Source: Candidatus Babelota bacterium
Lineage (GTDB): Bacteria > Babelota > Babeliae > Babelales > JAHIUU01
DNA: 64,000 nucleotides
Assembly (NCBI GenBank): GCA_018817025.1
Contig: JAHIUU010000008.1
Location: 1-64,000, forward strand
Reading direction: 5' to 3'
Shown here: positions 38,201 to 49,172 of the stretch, one piece after another
How positions within the stretch are numbered: position 1 is the first letter of the stretch
How the letters are laid out: each line of letters starts with the position of its first letter
Made by a program: the position numbers and the translations under genes
The notes under the pieces: generated by a model
Told to the model about the DNA's origin: nothing
Seen by the model: the letters and a program-made list of their open reading frames with translations, nothing else
Databases searched by the model: none

Positions 38201-40030
38201 ATGAGCAAGGTGCATAAGCTACTTTTATCTGTTCTTGCAGTCACATGCGGCGCGATTATGATTCTTGAGGCGCCACGAAACGACGACCCTTTTCGTGACC
38301 TAATCAGACGGCTCAACCAAATGGCCTCACGCGGTGAACGTCCACCAAAAAGAGTCTATCAACAAACACACATGAGTTTTTTCAACGACCCATTCTTCGC
38401 GGATCAACAAGATCTTGGAACCTTTATCCGCCAACTCTTTAACGATAGTGATCGTAATAATAATGATGAAGGATACACAACATATATTATACAAACCAAT
38501 AACGATGGGGATGACGGCGAGGAGAATCAAGAAAAAAACGCAGTAACACCACCACAAGCAACCCCAAAAGCTCCTCCAGCACACACTCAACAGCCACAGC
38601 CACGAAGAGCTACACCATTTAACGGATCGTTCCCTCTCATTGGCAACCAACAAGGTCAGGTTGACCCTCGATTTGGCTTTAGTGGACCTGGCCAGCAAGA
38701 CTTCAGCCAATACAACCCAGAGGAAGATAAAGATAAAGTAACGTTCAAGGATGTTCTGGGCCAAAATTCAGCTATTCAAGAGGTCTCTCAGGTGGTCGAC
38801 TTCTTAAAAAATCCAAAAAAATACCACGAACTTGGCGCCGAAATCCCGAAGGGCATTCTTCTTGAAGGGCCTCCCGGCTGCGGAAAAACCCTTCTCGCCC
38901 GCGCGGTTGCCGGCGAATCAGGCTGCACCTTTGTGTACGCAACAGGATCTAGCTTTATCAACAAATATGTCGGTACCGGTGCCGACAACCTAAGAAAACT
39001 TTTCGACCAAGCACGAAGCCAGGCCCCAGCGATTGTCTTTATCGATGAAATCGATGCGATAGGAAGCCGTGAGGGGGACGAGAATCAAGAATATCGCAAC
39101 ACCATAAACCAGCTCCTATCACTCATGGACGGCTTTAAAAAAGAAGACAACATTATTGTTATTGCAGCAACGAACTTCGTAAAGAATCTTGATAGCGCCT
39201 TAACACGTCCTGGCCGCTTCGATCGGGTGGTCAAAGTTGGGCTCCCAAATAAAAACGGACGTGAAGCTATTTTGCGCTATTACTTCGAAAAAATAAAACT
39301 TGCCCATTCAACCGGCGCTTCTTCGCTGGCCAAAGAATTCGCAACAAGAACCCCTGGATTCAGCGGCGCTGACTGCAAAAAGCTTGCAAATGAGGCAGCA
39401 CTCGAAGCATGTGCTGAAAACGCAAATCAAGTCTCCAAAAAACATTGCGAACAAGCCTATGACAAGATTACCCTAGGGCTGAAAAACAACTTTGATCGAA
39501 CCAAAGAGCAACTCTGGCAAACCGCTGTTCATGAGGCTGGCCATGCATACGTTAAAAGAAAAAAGGGGCTATCTGTACCAAAGGTAACGATTCTTTCTCG
39601 TGGTGACGCACTCGGCGCAACCTTTTCAAAAGAAAAATACGAAACGTTTTCTGATTACCGAAAAGATGAGCTCTTTGATAAAATCATGGTTCTTCAGGCA
39701 GGAGCAGCCGCAGAAAAAGTAATTCTTGAGAGCAAAAGACCAGGCGCCTGTAGCGACCACCAGCAAGCATATAACATTGCAAGCGCAATGGTCAGAGAAT
39801 TCGGCATGGGCGACGGAGAAACCGACGGTCTTCGATACGACAAAGACATGTCTGAGCTTTGGAAAGGCAAATTCGACGCAGAAATCGCAAATATCATTCA
39901 AAAAAGCAGGGTCAAAACCGAAAAGCTTGTCTCTGACAACAAGCAAGTGGTCGAAAAACTCGCAAGAGCTCTTCATGAAAAAGAAACGATGACCGAAGAA
40001 GAAATCGATAAAGCTATCGGGCTTAGATAA
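38201..40030 (+). CDS. FtsH-like AAA+ zinc metalloprotease with one N-terminal hydrophobic segment
   Basis: GILLEGPPGCGKTLLARAVAGE, IVFIDEIDAIG, TRPGRFDR, HEAGHAY; no second TM before the AAA domain; Gln/Asn/Pro-rich linker. Confidence 0.9.
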   Translation: MSKVHKLLLSVLAVTCGAIMILEAPRNDDPFRDLIRRLNQMASRGERPPKRVYQQTHMSFFNDPFFADQQDLGTFIRQLFNDSDRNNNDEGYTTYIIQTNNDGDDGEENQEKNAVTPPQATPKAPPAHTQQPQPRRATPFNGSFPLIGNQQGQVDPRFGFSGPGQQDFSQYNPEEDKDKVTFKDVLGQNSAIQEVSQVVDFLKNPKKYHELGAEIPKGILLEGPPGCGKTLLARAVAGESGCTFVYATGSSFINKYVGTGADNLRKLFDQARSQAPAIVFIDEIDAIGSREGDENQEYRNTINQLLSLMDGFKKEDNIIVIAATNFVKNLDSALTRPGRFDRVVKVGLPNKNGREAILRYYFEKIKLAHSTGASSLAKEFATRTPGFSGADCKKLANEAALEACAENANQVSKKHCEQAYDKITLGLKNNFDRTKEQLWQTAVHEAGHAYVKRKKGLSVPKVTILSRGDALGATFSKEKYETFSDYRKDELFDKIMVLQAGAAAEKVILESKRPGACSDHQQAYNIASAMVREFGMGDGETDGLRYDKDMSELWKGKFDAEIANIIQKSRVKTEKLVSDNKQVVEKLARALHEKETMTEEEIDKAIGLR

Positions 40031-40032
40031 AA

Positions 40033-41124
40033 TTAGCGGGTGAGGATATCCCTCACCCGTTTTATTTTCTTACATTTTTTTTCATATCCATGCTTGTCAT
40101 GCAAAAATAATTGATACGATTCACGAACCGCCCTCCAAATCTTTTTTTCGCGACAATCACCCTGAATAAATTCTGGGTACACAGAATCGTTGAGCAACAA
40201 ACTTGGCAAAGACATATTTTTTATGCTTACCAACAGTCTTGCTATCAAATACGTCACCCAGGATGCCTTATAGGCAACGACTGCCGGTACCCCAAGCAAC
40301 GCTAACTCAAGCGTCACGGTACCCGGTTTTGTCAGCGCCAAACAGCAAGTACTAAGCGCTTCCAGCTTTGCTGCGTGACCCTGCACAATAACCACATCCT
40401 GACACCATCGTGCTGTCACAGACCGTCTCAAAATCTTTTCAACGACAGTTCTATCAATTGACTCTGCTAACGGCAACACAATTTTTGTATTTGGATATGC
40501 TAGCTTTAACCGACGCGCAATTTTTATAAAAAGAGGCAACAAGCGCTTTATTTCGATTAAACGAGAGCCAGGCATAATTGCAAGGTGTTGCTTCTTTTCT
40601 TGGTCAAAATACTTCTTGAACCCCTCATAGAACGGGTATCCTAGCCAACGAGCTTGCACATCACGCCTCTTATACCAATCGACCTCAAACGGATACAAAA
40701 CAATTACATCGTCGCAGTAGTCCTTAATCGTTTTGACCCGACCAGCACCCCATATCCACACCTGCGGAGGCGAAAGATAGGTAATTTTTATCTCTGGATT
40801 CAGCTGCTTAAGCTTTTTAATTAATCGAAGATTGAAACCAGGAAAATCTACGACTATAACCTCATCGAAACTTTGTGAAACAATGTAATGTGCCAGATCA
40901 CTTAGAAATTTAAGCAAAAAACGAATTCTTTTTACAATCTGAGCTAGGCCAACAATGTTCAAAACCTCAAATCGTTCGTACAATGTCGCCCCAGCATCTT
41001 TTAGAAACGACCCCCCGACGGCATGAATTTTAACATCACCCCTCTCGTCTCGCAATCGCTTAGCATACCAAGCCCCCAACTTATCCCCAGAAAGTTCCCC
41101 CGTAACAATAAAAACTTTTTTCAT
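40033..41124 (-). CDS. lpxB: lipid-A-disaccharide synthase LpxB
   Basis: VFIVTGELSGDKLGAWYAK, VDFPGFNLRLIKK, SPPQVWIWGAGRVKTIK, MPGSRLIEI. Confidence 0.96.
   Translation of the reverse strand: MKKVFIVTGELSGDKLGAWYAKRLRDERGDVKIHAVGGSFLKDAGATLYERFEVLNIVGLAQIVKRIRFLLKFLSDLAHYIVSQSFDEVIVVDFPGFNLRLIKKLKQLNPEIKITYLSPPQVWIWGAGRVKTIKDYCDDVIVLYPFEVDWYKRRDVQARWLGYPFYEGFKKYFDQEKKQHLAIMPGSRLIEIKRLLPLFIKIARRLKLAYPNTKIVLPLAESIDRTVVEKILRRSVTARWCQDVVIVQGHAAKLEALSTCCLALTKPGTVTLELALLGVPAVVAYKASWVTYLIARLLVSIKNMSLPSLLLNDSVYPEFIQGDCREKKIWRAVRESYQLFLHDKHGYEKKCKKIKRVRDILTR
40037..40063. terminator. terminator hairpin between ftsH-like gene and lpxB, inside lpxB 3' end
   Basis: CGGGTGAGG-ATATC-CCTCACCCG followed by TTTTA. 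Confidence 0.75.
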
Positions 41125-41131
41125 ATAATAC

Positions 41132-41533
41132 TCAACCCTTCAAACAGATATTTTTGTCCATATGAGCCGCAAGTTGCTTAACGGTACCCTCTTGCACCAA
41201 CAACTGCTTTTTGATCTTATCCATAATATCAAGCGCATCATGTAACTCTTTACGCTTTGCCTTTTTAAAACAACGATTATTTTCGATTAGTTTTTCAACA
41301 CGATCAAGCAAGCGACACTGCAACGATGCAACCTCTTGCTGTAACTTGCCAAGATTATCAACAATCGACGCACAGGTATGCAGCGCACCTTTTAACTCGT
41401 CACCAATATTTTCTTTTAATTGATTCTTTGAAACTCGTTTACTTGTATGTGATTCAACAAGAAAAAGACTCTTTCCTACAACAAAACCACCAACCAAAAA
41501 ACTGCTACCTATAAGTAAAAACAACTTTTTCAT
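41132..41533 (-). CDS. small exported coiled-coil protein
   Basis: MKKLFLLIGSSFLVGGFVVG signal; coiled coil. Confidence 0.65.
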   Translation of the reverse strand: MKKLFLLIGSSFLVGGFVVGKSLFLVESHTSKRVSKNQLKENIGDELKGALHTCASIVDNLGKLQQEVASLQCRLLDRVEKLIENNRCFKKAKRKELHDALDIMDKIKKQLLVQEGTVKQLAAHMDKNICLKG

Positions 41534-41593
41534 AACACCCTTAAAAAAAGAAAATCAAATCAGAAAACTAATGTACCACAAAAAACTCGAAAC

Positions 41594-41637
41594 AAAAAAA
41601 GAGAGTCCCGAAGAATAAAATCTTCGGGACTCTCTTT
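41594..41637 (-). terminator. intrinsic terminator downstream of 41660-42427 gene
   Basis: AAAGAGAGTCCCGAAGA/TCTTCGGGACTCTCTTT stem with T-run on minus strand. Confidence 0.85.
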
Positions 41638-41659
41638 ATGTTTTATATCAAGCTGTTTT

Positions 41660-42427
41660 TTATTCTGTGTCCGTTGCTGTTGTTGAAGAACTAGGCTCTT
41701 CTTTTTTGTCGAAGCTAAAGAAACGAGTTCCGTCCCTGTTAAGCACCCAGCTCAAAAAACCTTTATCCTCTTTGCCTTCTTTGTTAACCCATCCATACCG
41801 ATAGGCACCATAGGCACCAAGGGTTGCAACACCGGCAACACCAACAATAACACCAACGGTCTTAAGAAGCTCTACCAAACTTGATGATTCTTCGTCATCG
41901 TAGCCGCGCAGATTAAATGCCCGCGCAAGCGCTCTCTGCACCGTTGGCAAACCACGCGCACCAGCTTGAACCGCAACATGTCTTGTCGCAAGCAAGTTTA
42001 TCGCTTGGTCAAGCTCAGGATCTGTGGACTCAAGTAGCGAATAAAATTTCTCCGTATAGACATTTATAAGGGCAGCATCGAATGAAGTAATGTATTTAAG
42101 AGTAGCATCGTAGGTAGCAATGTATTTTGCACAATCACTATCACTAGAAGACTGTCCGTCTTTAGCACGCATAGCATCTATGTAAGCGTCAACCATACGA
42201 TCTTTTATTGCTTCTATCTTATTTTTTGCATCCTCTAAAGAAACTCTCTTGGACTTGGAGGAAAAAATTTTTCCAAGCATTTCCTGAACTACAAAAACTT
42301 CTGAAATATTGTTCTCATAACCAGCATTTCTTTTACTAAAACTAGAACACTTTCCAACTCGCTGACCACCAAAACATGGGCCGAAAGAAACGGCCGCGAA
42401 TATCAATACCGTAATAAGTTTTTTCAT
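41660..42427 (-). CDS. exported protein with internal TM, unknown function
   Basis: MKKLITVLIFAAVSFGPCFG signal; TM VGVIVGVAGVATLGAYGAYRYG. Confidence 0.72.
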   Translation of the reverse strand: MKKLITVLIFAAVSFGPCFGGQRVGKCSSFSKRNAGYENNISEVFVVQEMLGKIFSSKSKRVSLEDAKNKIEAIKDRMVDAYIDAMRAKDGQSSSDSDCAKYIATYDATLKYITSFDAALINVYTEKFYSLLESTDPELDQAINLLATRHVAVQAGARGLPTVQRALARAFNLRGYDDEESSSLVELLKTVGVIVGVAGVATLGAYGAYRYGWVNKEGKEDKGFLSWVLNRDGTRFFSFDKKEEPSSSTTATDTE

Positions 42428-42531
42428 ACTATGTAACCTCCATGTATACATACAAAGACTAACTATACCTCACATCAGAAAAAGTATACCCCATACCAAA
42501 AGAGAGCTCAAACACCCCCAAGTTTTATTAC

Positions 42532-42576
42532 AATAAGAAAGAGGGCGACGGTAGATCCGTCGCCCTCTTTCTTATT
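42532..42576 (-). terminator. intrinsic terminator downstream of 42599-43099 gene
   Basis: AATAAGAAAGAGGGCGACGG/CCGTCGCCCTCTTTCTTATT. Confidence 0.85.
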
Positions 42577-42598
42577 GTTTTAAGCAATTAGTCGAAGA

Positions 42599-43099
42599 TT
42601 ACTTGCTTTCTGTTTCGCCTACTAAGTTTTTTTCGCTATCATTGGTGGTTGTGTTTTCTTTGGCAGAAGCTGGTTTTCCACTTCTGAAAAAACTCCTAGC
42701 TGCATTACTACCAGCTACGACGCCTGTACTAGCAAGTGCGTAAATACAGATAACCAAGTCTTTATCTGTTTCCCAAGCTGCCCTAAGATCTTTTCCTGTT
42801 ACACATGCCTTTGCAACACCAAGAAGCTTGCCATAGTCACCGTAACCTGCATATGCCAAGTACGCAACAATACCCACAGCTGTGGCTGCCGGAATGGTAT
42901 AAAGAAGTCGGTTGGTGTGGTTGCCTTCTGTTCCAATGAGAAGATCGTTGACCAAGACACCGGCATCCTTGAGACTATCCAAAGACTTGGTGATAAAACT
43001 AGCTGCTTTTTTAGTTTCTGGCGCAGCATCGGTTGTCATCGCATGCACTGCTGGTGTAAGTGCTACCGCAAAAAATAACCCTAAAAGCTTCTTATTCAT
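42599..43099 (-). CDS. exported protein with internal TM, unknown function
   Basis: MNKKLLGLFFAVALTPAVHA; TM TIPAATAVGIVAYLAYAGYGDY; start adjusted from 43132. Confidence 0.7.
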   Translation of the reverse strand: MNKKLLGLFFAVALTPAVHAMTTDAAPETKKAASFITKSLDSLKDAGVLVNDLLIGTEGNHTNRLLYTIPAATAVGIVAYLAYAGYGDYGKLLGVAKACVTGKDLRAAWETDKDLVICIYALASTGVVAGSNAARSFFRSGKPASAKENTTTNDSEKNLVGETESK

Positions 43100-43529
43100 A
43101 ATAAACTCCTTACCATATATAATTAAACACATATAAACCCGTCTCGAGACCCACGCAGTCCCGGTACCTAAATAGGCTTAAAAATTTTTTTTAATTTCAA
43201 AAAACAATCGTATCACCAAAACTCTTCCCCTTATTGTCTCATCCACGCCCTCCTCTGCAAATTAGGTGATTAGCCTACAAATTCTACACACCCATTTCAA
43301 AGAAAAAATAGTGATCAATGACACGCCATCCCTTATGGATGGTGTCGATGTCATGTTTCAAGGATCAAATCTTATAGTAACCGTATTATGTTAAAAAGAA
43401 TCTGGCATCACAAACGACTATCTCCATCTTTTCAATCTGTCAAGGAGCCGCCTCTCTGCCGCGTTTCCAATCGACTATAACACAACCACGCATAAGTGCA
43501 ACCGGAACAACGAGAAAAAACAAATTGAT

Positions 43530-44138
43530 CTATCGCCCCAGTTTGCCCCTAAGATAAAGCATTCCCACCATCGTATACTGTGCTAAAGAGATAAGCGAAA
43601 ACAGTGCCAATAGAACAATCAAAATCGAGTATGTTTTAACCGGGCTCCAACCGGCAAAATAACAAATGAAAATCCATAAAATAAACAGGAGTTGAAAGAA
43701 GGTTGTCATCTTGCCCCAAATACTTGGCGCAATCTTAAGCTGAATCCCTCGCAACATGAGTAAAAAAGAACCACCAAGAATGGTCACTTCTCGAACGCAA
43801 ACTAAAAACACAAACCATGATGGAATCGAAAAAGAGGGAGAGTCAACAAATGAAAGAGCCGCGAAGCTTGCTATAAGAAGAAATTTATCAGCAATCGGAT
43901 CAAGACACGCCCCCAGCACCGTTTGCTCGTTAAGTCGTCTCGCAAGATATCCATCAAGAACGTCTGTCAAACCAGCAAACAAAAGCAAAAAAAAGACTAC
44001 AGTCCAAAGGTGATTTGCTATTCCTAGCACAATAATCGGAACCAAAAGAATTCGTAAAAACGTCAGGGCATTTGAAATGGTAAGCCAGCGCCCTTCCCGA
44101 ACAATATTGCCATACATTTTGGAAATTTCTCTTACCAT
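43530..44138 (-). CDS. pgsA: CDP-alcohol phosphatidyltransferase (PgsA-like)
   Basis: TDVLDGYLARRLNEQTVLGACLDPIADK signature. Confidence 0.9.
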   Translation of the reverse strand: MVREISKMYGNIVREGRWLTISNALTFLRILLVPIIVLGIANHLWTVVFFLLLFAGLTDVLDGYLARRLNEQTVLGACLDPIADKFLLIASFAALSFVDSPSFSIPSWFVFLVCVREVTILGGSFLLMLRGIQLKIAPSIWGKMTTFFQLLFILWIFICYFAGWSPVKTYSILIVLLALFSLISLAQYTMVGMLYLRGKLGR

Positions 44139-44253
44139 TACAGGTCACGCCCTCCAGCAATCCATTCTTTGACTTCATTGATTTGCACAAAATCTTGAGT
44201 ACCCTGAAAATTGGTACTAAGATTATCACAACAAACCAAAAAGGAGAATCACT

Positions 44254-45552
44254 ATGTCTTTTCGCGTTATAATGATATCGTTCCTAAGCATTCTCACGGT
44301 CGCAAGCAGCTCACTACACACCGTCGACCTACCTCATTTCTATCGAACAACGTTCTTTCAAGGGGAAGCAAAGCGAAACACATCCGACGGGGTAAGTAGT
44401 CTGGAATTTCGATACGCAGACGGCTCAACCAAAGAATCGTGGAACACATACGAGGTCAAAACCTGCCTCTTCAACAGTCACAGTCCATTTGACATGAGAA
44501 AACTCGCCGAAAATCTTGAATGCCTTGACCAAAAGCCCCTCACAAAAGCCTACGCCGATGGCCCAATCCCAGGGCTATATAATGGAAAGCTGGCTTTTGG
44601 TGGCAATTTCCACATGAAAGAGTACGACATAACGTTCCAGCAAAACATTCTGTACGGGCTCTATCTCCAAGCGTATCTTCCTATAAAAAAATTAAAAATC
44701 GACTGCATAGACTATGTCCAATCAGCAACAACCGACGTAGAACACAGCCTGCTCGCCGCGTTCGTCGAAAACGAACTTGACGCGATTCTTGAAGAGAACT
44801 GTATCGACCCTCTCAAAACACCATTTTGTTCAACAGAACTCTCTGACCCACTTGTCAGTATCGGCTGGCACGGCCACTGCGAAGTATCAGGCAGTTCTAT
44901 CACGGCACTGCGTGGCTACCTGCAAGCAGGAGTAATCATCCCGACCGGAAGCCGACGAAAAATCAACCGGGTGTTCTCACTACCATTAGGCTACAACAAG
45001 CACTGGGGCTTTAATGGCCGGGGCAATATTCACGTCACACTTTGGGACAAATTTGTTGTTGGAGCAAATCTAGGCGCAACCGTATTCTTGAAACAATCGT
45101 ATGCACAACGACTCACAACGGCAGCAGAACAGAATGGGTGGGTCTTACTAGAAAAAGGTCGGGCTAGCACCGATCTCGGCACCATCTGGGACATAACCAC
45201 ATACGCAAAAACAGAAAGAGTCTTCGGCGGCCTATCGATGCTCATCGGTTACTCATATACGCAGCAAGAAGATACAACGCTAACCGTCAAAAATCCACAC
45301 TTCCTAAAGACAGCCAAAGAACAAGCCGAATTTCTTAACGTCAATGAAATTGCAAATACGAACAAACTGCTCAAACAATGGTACCAGCACGTTCTTCATG
45401 GCTACATACAATATGATTTCAGCACCTATAAAGACATAACTATTCTGCCAACCATTCGCGCCGAATACCATCTTCCATTACTCGCAAAACATACGTGGCA
45501 TACAGATATGTGGAGTGGAACCACAAGCCTCGCTATCACGTGGGATTTTTAG
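44254..45552 (+). CDS. putative outer-membrane beta-barrel protein, paralogous to 17237 gene
   Basis: Signal peptide; YLQAGVIIPTGSRRKINRVFSLPLGYNKHWGFNG; C-terminal SLAITWDF. Confidence 0.7.
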   Translation: MSFRVIMISFLSILTVASSSLHTVDLPHFYRTTFFQGEAKRNTSDGVSSLEFRYADGSTKESWNTYEVKTCLFNSHSPFDMRKLAENLECLDQKPLTKAYADGPIPGLYNGKLAFGGNFHMKEYDITFQQNILYGLYLQAYLPIKKLKIDCIDYVQSATTDVEHSLLAAFVENELDAILEENCIDPLKTPFCSTELSDPLVSIGWHGHCEVSGSSITALRGYLQAGVIIPTGSRRKINRVFSLPLGYNKHWGFNGRGNIHVTLWDKFVVGANLGATVFLKQSYAQRLTTAAEQNGWVLLEKGRASTDLGTIWDITTYAKTERVFGGLSMLIGYSYTQQEDTTLTVKNPHFLKTAKEQAEFLNVNEIANTNKLLKQWYQHVLHGYIQYDFSTYKDITILPTIRAEYHLPLLAKHTWHTDMWSGTTSLAITWDF

Positions 45553-45614
45553 GAAAACATGCTATACTATGCCCTCGTTCCTCGTTTTCTATTAAAAAAC
45601 ACGAAAGTAGCCGT

Positions 45615-47327
45615 ATGAGCGTCATTAGACTGATAAAAAAATTGCTTTTTGAGCTCCTGAAACAGGAATACCAGCTTTCAGAAAAACAAGCATTGTCTAT
45701 ACAGATAGAATTAAACACGAGTGACTCGAAAGATTTTGGTGATGTTACTTGCAACGCTGCGCTGGTACTCGCAAAAGAACTAAAATTAAACCCTCGAGCG
45801 GTCGCGCAACAAATTAAAGAGAAAATCGAGGCCGAACAAAAGCTGTCACAATATATCGCATCTATAGATATAGCCGGCCCAGGATTCATCAATATTTTTT
45901 TTCACGAAAACACCTGGCAGACAATCGCCCATGAGCTATTTACTCACCACAATGAATTATTTCAACCCGAACAATCTGAACAGGCAAAACCACGCAAAAA
46001 ATATCTCTTAGAGTTCGTTAGCGCCAATCCGACAGGTCCTCTTCATCTCGGCCACGGTCGCGGCGGCATCATCGGCGATGTCCTCGCCAATGTACTCGGG
46101 TTCCTAGGCCACGAAGCACACCGGGAGTTTTACATTAATGACGCCGGCGCTCAAATCGAAAAACTCGGGCGATCATTTAAAGCTCGTTGTTACCAAGAAC
46201 TAGAACAACCGATCGAGTTCCCTGATGACGGCTATGCAGGCGAATATCTCATCGAACTTGCAAAAGAGTGTCTAGAGAAACACGGAAACAGCCTGCTCGA
46301 AAAAGAAGATTACTTTTTTCAGGAATACGCAAAAGAACAATTACTAGAACAAATCAAGCAAACACTAGACCGGTACGGCATACAATTCGATCGCTGGTTC
46401 TCTGAACGGCAACTTCACAAAAGTGGCGCCGTTGAGCAAGTAATACAATTATTGCGAGATAAAGGACTAGTATACAAAAAAGATGACGCAACCTGGTTTC
46501 AGTCAACAAAGTTTGGTGACGACAAAGACCGGGTCGTAAAAAAAAGCGACGGGACACTTACGTACATAGCCGCAGACATCGCTTACCACAAAGATAAATT
46601 TGACCGCGGGTATGACAAGCTGATCGATATTCTTGGACAAGATCACCACGGCTACGTTACCAGGCTCAAGGCTACGCTCGAATCGGTCATAGAAAAAAAG
46701 GATTGTCTCGACGTCATCCTCTATCAACTTGTTAGCATCAAGTCTTGCGGCGAGCAGGTGAAAATGTCGAAGCGAGCCGGAACATTTGAAAAGCTTGAAG
46801 ACGTCATCGAAAAAGTTGGCACCGACGTCGCCCGTTTTTTCTATCTTAACCGAAAAGCGAATGCACACCTCGACTTCGATCTCGACACCGCACTCAAAAA
46901 AACTGAAGAAAACCCGGCCTACTACATTCAGTACAGCTATGTTCGAACAAACAGTCTGTTTGAGAAAGCTGGAAAAATAGATGCGCTACGACTATTTGTC
47001 GAAGCGTTACAAACAGGCGACACAAAAAAAGAACGTATCAAAGAAGCAGCAAGTCATGTCGATCAAGCCGCAATAGCCCTTATCAAAAAGATATCTTCTC
47101 TTGAAACAGTTCTTTCAACAGTAGCCTCAACCTATCAAACGCATCTACTCTCCTATTATACACTTGAGCTCGCGCGTATGTTTCACGCCTATTACGCCGG
47201 AAATAAAATTATTAATCCAGACGACATAGAAACATCGAAAAGCCGCTTACTCCTAACAAAACTTGTCCAACAAACTCTTGACCTATGTCTCGACCTGTTA
47301 GGACTAAGCAAACCGAAACGAATGTAG
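45615..47327 (+). CDS. argS: arginyl-tRNA synthetase
   Basis: [29 protein letters not shown]; start set at [11 protein letters not shown]. Confidence 0.96.
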   Translation: MSVIRLIKKLLFELLKQEYQLSEKQALSIQIELNTSDSKDFGDVTCNAALVLAKELKLNPRAVAQQIKEKIEAEQKLSQYIASIDIAGPGFINIFFHENTWQTIAHELFTHHNELFQPEQSEQAKPRKKYLLEFVSANPTGPLHLGHGRGGIIGDVLANVLGFLGHEAHREFYINDAGAQIEKLGRSFKARCYQELEQPIEFPDDGYAGEYLIELAKECLEKHGNSLLEKEDYFFQEYAKEQLLEQIKQTLDRYGIQFDRWFSERQLHKSGAVEQVIQLLRDKGLVYKKDDATWFQSTKFGDDKDRVVKKSDGTLTYIAADIAYHKDKFDRGYDKLIDILGQDHHGYVTRLKATLESVIEKKDCLDVILYQLVSIKSCGEQVKMSKRAGTFEKLEDVIEKVGTDVARFFYLNRKANAHLDFDLDTALKKTEENPAYYIQYSYVRTNSLFEKAGKIDALRLFVEALQTGDTKKERIKEAASHVDQAAIALIKKISSLETVLSTVASTYQTHLLSYYTLELARMFHAYYAGNKIINPDDIETSKSRLLLTKLVQQTLDLCLDLLGLSKPKRM

Positions 47328-47335
47328 GTTGGATC

Positions 47336-49156
47336 ATGGATATAAAGAACGTTAACTTAGAAGAATTTACCCCTGATCGAATTAGAAATTTTTCGATCAT
47401 CGCTCACATCGACCATGGTAAGTCAACACTCGCGGACCGGCTGCTTGAAACAACCGGCACAATCTCGAAGCGAGCAAAAAACGAGCAGTTTCTCGATAAG
47501 CTACAGGTTGAAAAAGAGCGTGGCATAACCGTCAAGGCACAAACCGCATCACTTTTTTATGAGCACAAGGGTGTCACCTATCTGTTAAATTTGATCGACA
47601 CGCCAGGTCACGTCGACTTTAGCTATGAAGTCTCCCGTTCACTATACGCCTGCCAAGGAGCCCTTCTGCTCGTCGACGCAGCTCAGGGTATTCAGGCGCA
47701 AACAATGGCAAACTTCTATCTCGCCTTCGAACAAAATATTACAATCATTCCAGTCATCAACAAAATAGACATGATCAATGCTGATCCTGAAAGAATCATG
47801 GGTGAAATGGAACACGCGTTCGACATAAAGAAAAAAGATGTCCTGTTAATTTCCGCAAAAACAGGTCTGAACATCGAAAATACGCTTGCGGCAATCATTG
47901 AACGAACTCAGCCACCAACAGGCAGCAAAAAAAAGCCGTTCAAAGCACTCCTCTTCGATTCATGGTTTGATGAATATCGCGGCGTTATTTGTTTACTTGA
48001 AATTATTGACGGTACCGTCGAGAAGGGTGACAAAATTGTGGCTGCGCATACTGGTCGTGGTTATGAGGTCCTCGACATCGGGCTCATGTACCCAGAACCA
48101 ACCCCAACCGACGTTTTATACACCGGACAAGTTGGCTATATTATTGCAGGCATGAAGACGGTAAAAGAGGCCCGCGTTGGCGATACGCTCTATCACGCCA
48201 AATATCCCGTGAAACCACTCCCCGGGTTCAAGCCAGCAAAATCTATGGTCTTCGCTGGCGTCTATCCAGTTGAATCATCAAACTACGAAAATTTGAAAGA
48301 CGCCATTGAAAAATTAACCCTTAACGACCCGAGTGTTCACGTCGAAAAAGAAAGTTCTACGGCACTTGGCTTTGGATTTCGATGTGGCTTTCTTGGTCTC
48401 CTTCACATGGATGTGTTCAAACAACGACTTGAACAAGAATACGATCTTACTATTATAACGACAGCCCCTACGGTTTTGTACAAAGTCGTTTTGACCAACG
48501 GCAAAGAGGTCTCCGTCGAGAACCCATCAAAATTTCCCGATGTCGTCAAAATACAAACAATACTCGAGCCGATAATTAACGCAACGATCATCACGCCAAA
48601 AGAGTATCTTGGAGCCATTTTGAAGCTTTGCCAAGATCGACGCGGCGAGCAACAGGACATGAGTTACCTTGACGAAAGCAGAATTATACTGACCTATCGA
48701 ATGCCACTAAACGAAACGGTGATCGATTTTTACGACAAACTTAAATCGAGCAGCGCGGGATACGCAAGTTTTGATTACGAAGAAACAGAATACGCCCCGG
48801 CTGATCTTGTCCGTATGAATATTTTGCTTAACGGTAAGCCTGTCGACGCACTTTCTGTAATCGTTCATAAAGATAAAGCGTATTATCTCGGGCGAGAGCT
48901 CACCAAAAAATTACGCAAAGTAATTCACAGGCAAATGTTTGAGGTTGCGATTCAAGCGGCAATCGGAGCAAAGATTATTGCCCGAGAATCGGTCTCAGCA
49001 ATAAGAAAAGATGTCACCGCAAAATGCTACGGCGGCGACATCACCCGTAAGCGCAAGTTGCTTGAAAAACAAAAAGCTGGTAAGAAAAAGATGAAACAGG
49101 TCGGCAACGTTGAGCTACCACAAGAAGCGTTTTTGACAATACTCAAAACAGATTAG
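47336..49156 (+). CDS. lepA: elongation factor 4 (LepA)
   Basis: [51 protein letters not shown]; start adjusted. Confidence 0.97.
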   Translation: MDIKNVNLEEFTPDRIRNFSIIAHIDHGKSTLADRLLETTGTISKRAKNEQFLDKLQVEKERGITVKAQTASLFYEHKGVTYLLNLIDTPGHVDFSYEVSRSLYACQGALLLVDAAQGIQAQTMANFYLAFEQNITIIPVINKIDMINADPERIMGEMEHAFDIKKKDVLLISAKTGLNIENTLAAIIERTQPPTGSKKKPFKALLFDSWFDEYRGVICLLEIIDGTVEKGDKIVAAHTGRGYEVLDIGLMYPEPTPTDVLYTGQVGYIIAGMKTVKEARVGDTLYHAKYPVKPLPGFKPAKSMVFAGVYPVESSNYENLKDAIEKLTLNDPSVHVEKESSTALGFGFRCGFLGLLHMDVFKQRLEQEYDLTIITTAPTVLYKVVLTNGKEVSVENPSKFPDVVKIQTILEPIINATIITPKEYLGAILKLCQDRRGEQQDMSYLDESRIILTYRMPLNETVIDFYDKLKSSSAGYASFDYEETEYAPADLVRMNILLNGKPVDALSVIVHKDKAYYLGRELTKKLRKVIHRQMFEVAIQAAIGAKIIARESVSAIRKDVTAKCYGGDITRKRKLLEKQKAGKKKMKQVGNVELPQEAFLTILKTD

Positions 49157-49172
49157 CTTAGTAGGAAAATCT

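Noticed and set aside
43319-43346. GACACGCCATCC-CTTAT-GGATGGTGTC hairpin
   Set aside because: Good stem but no T-run or neighbouring repeat copy; could be a regulatory hairpin but nothing supports a specific call.
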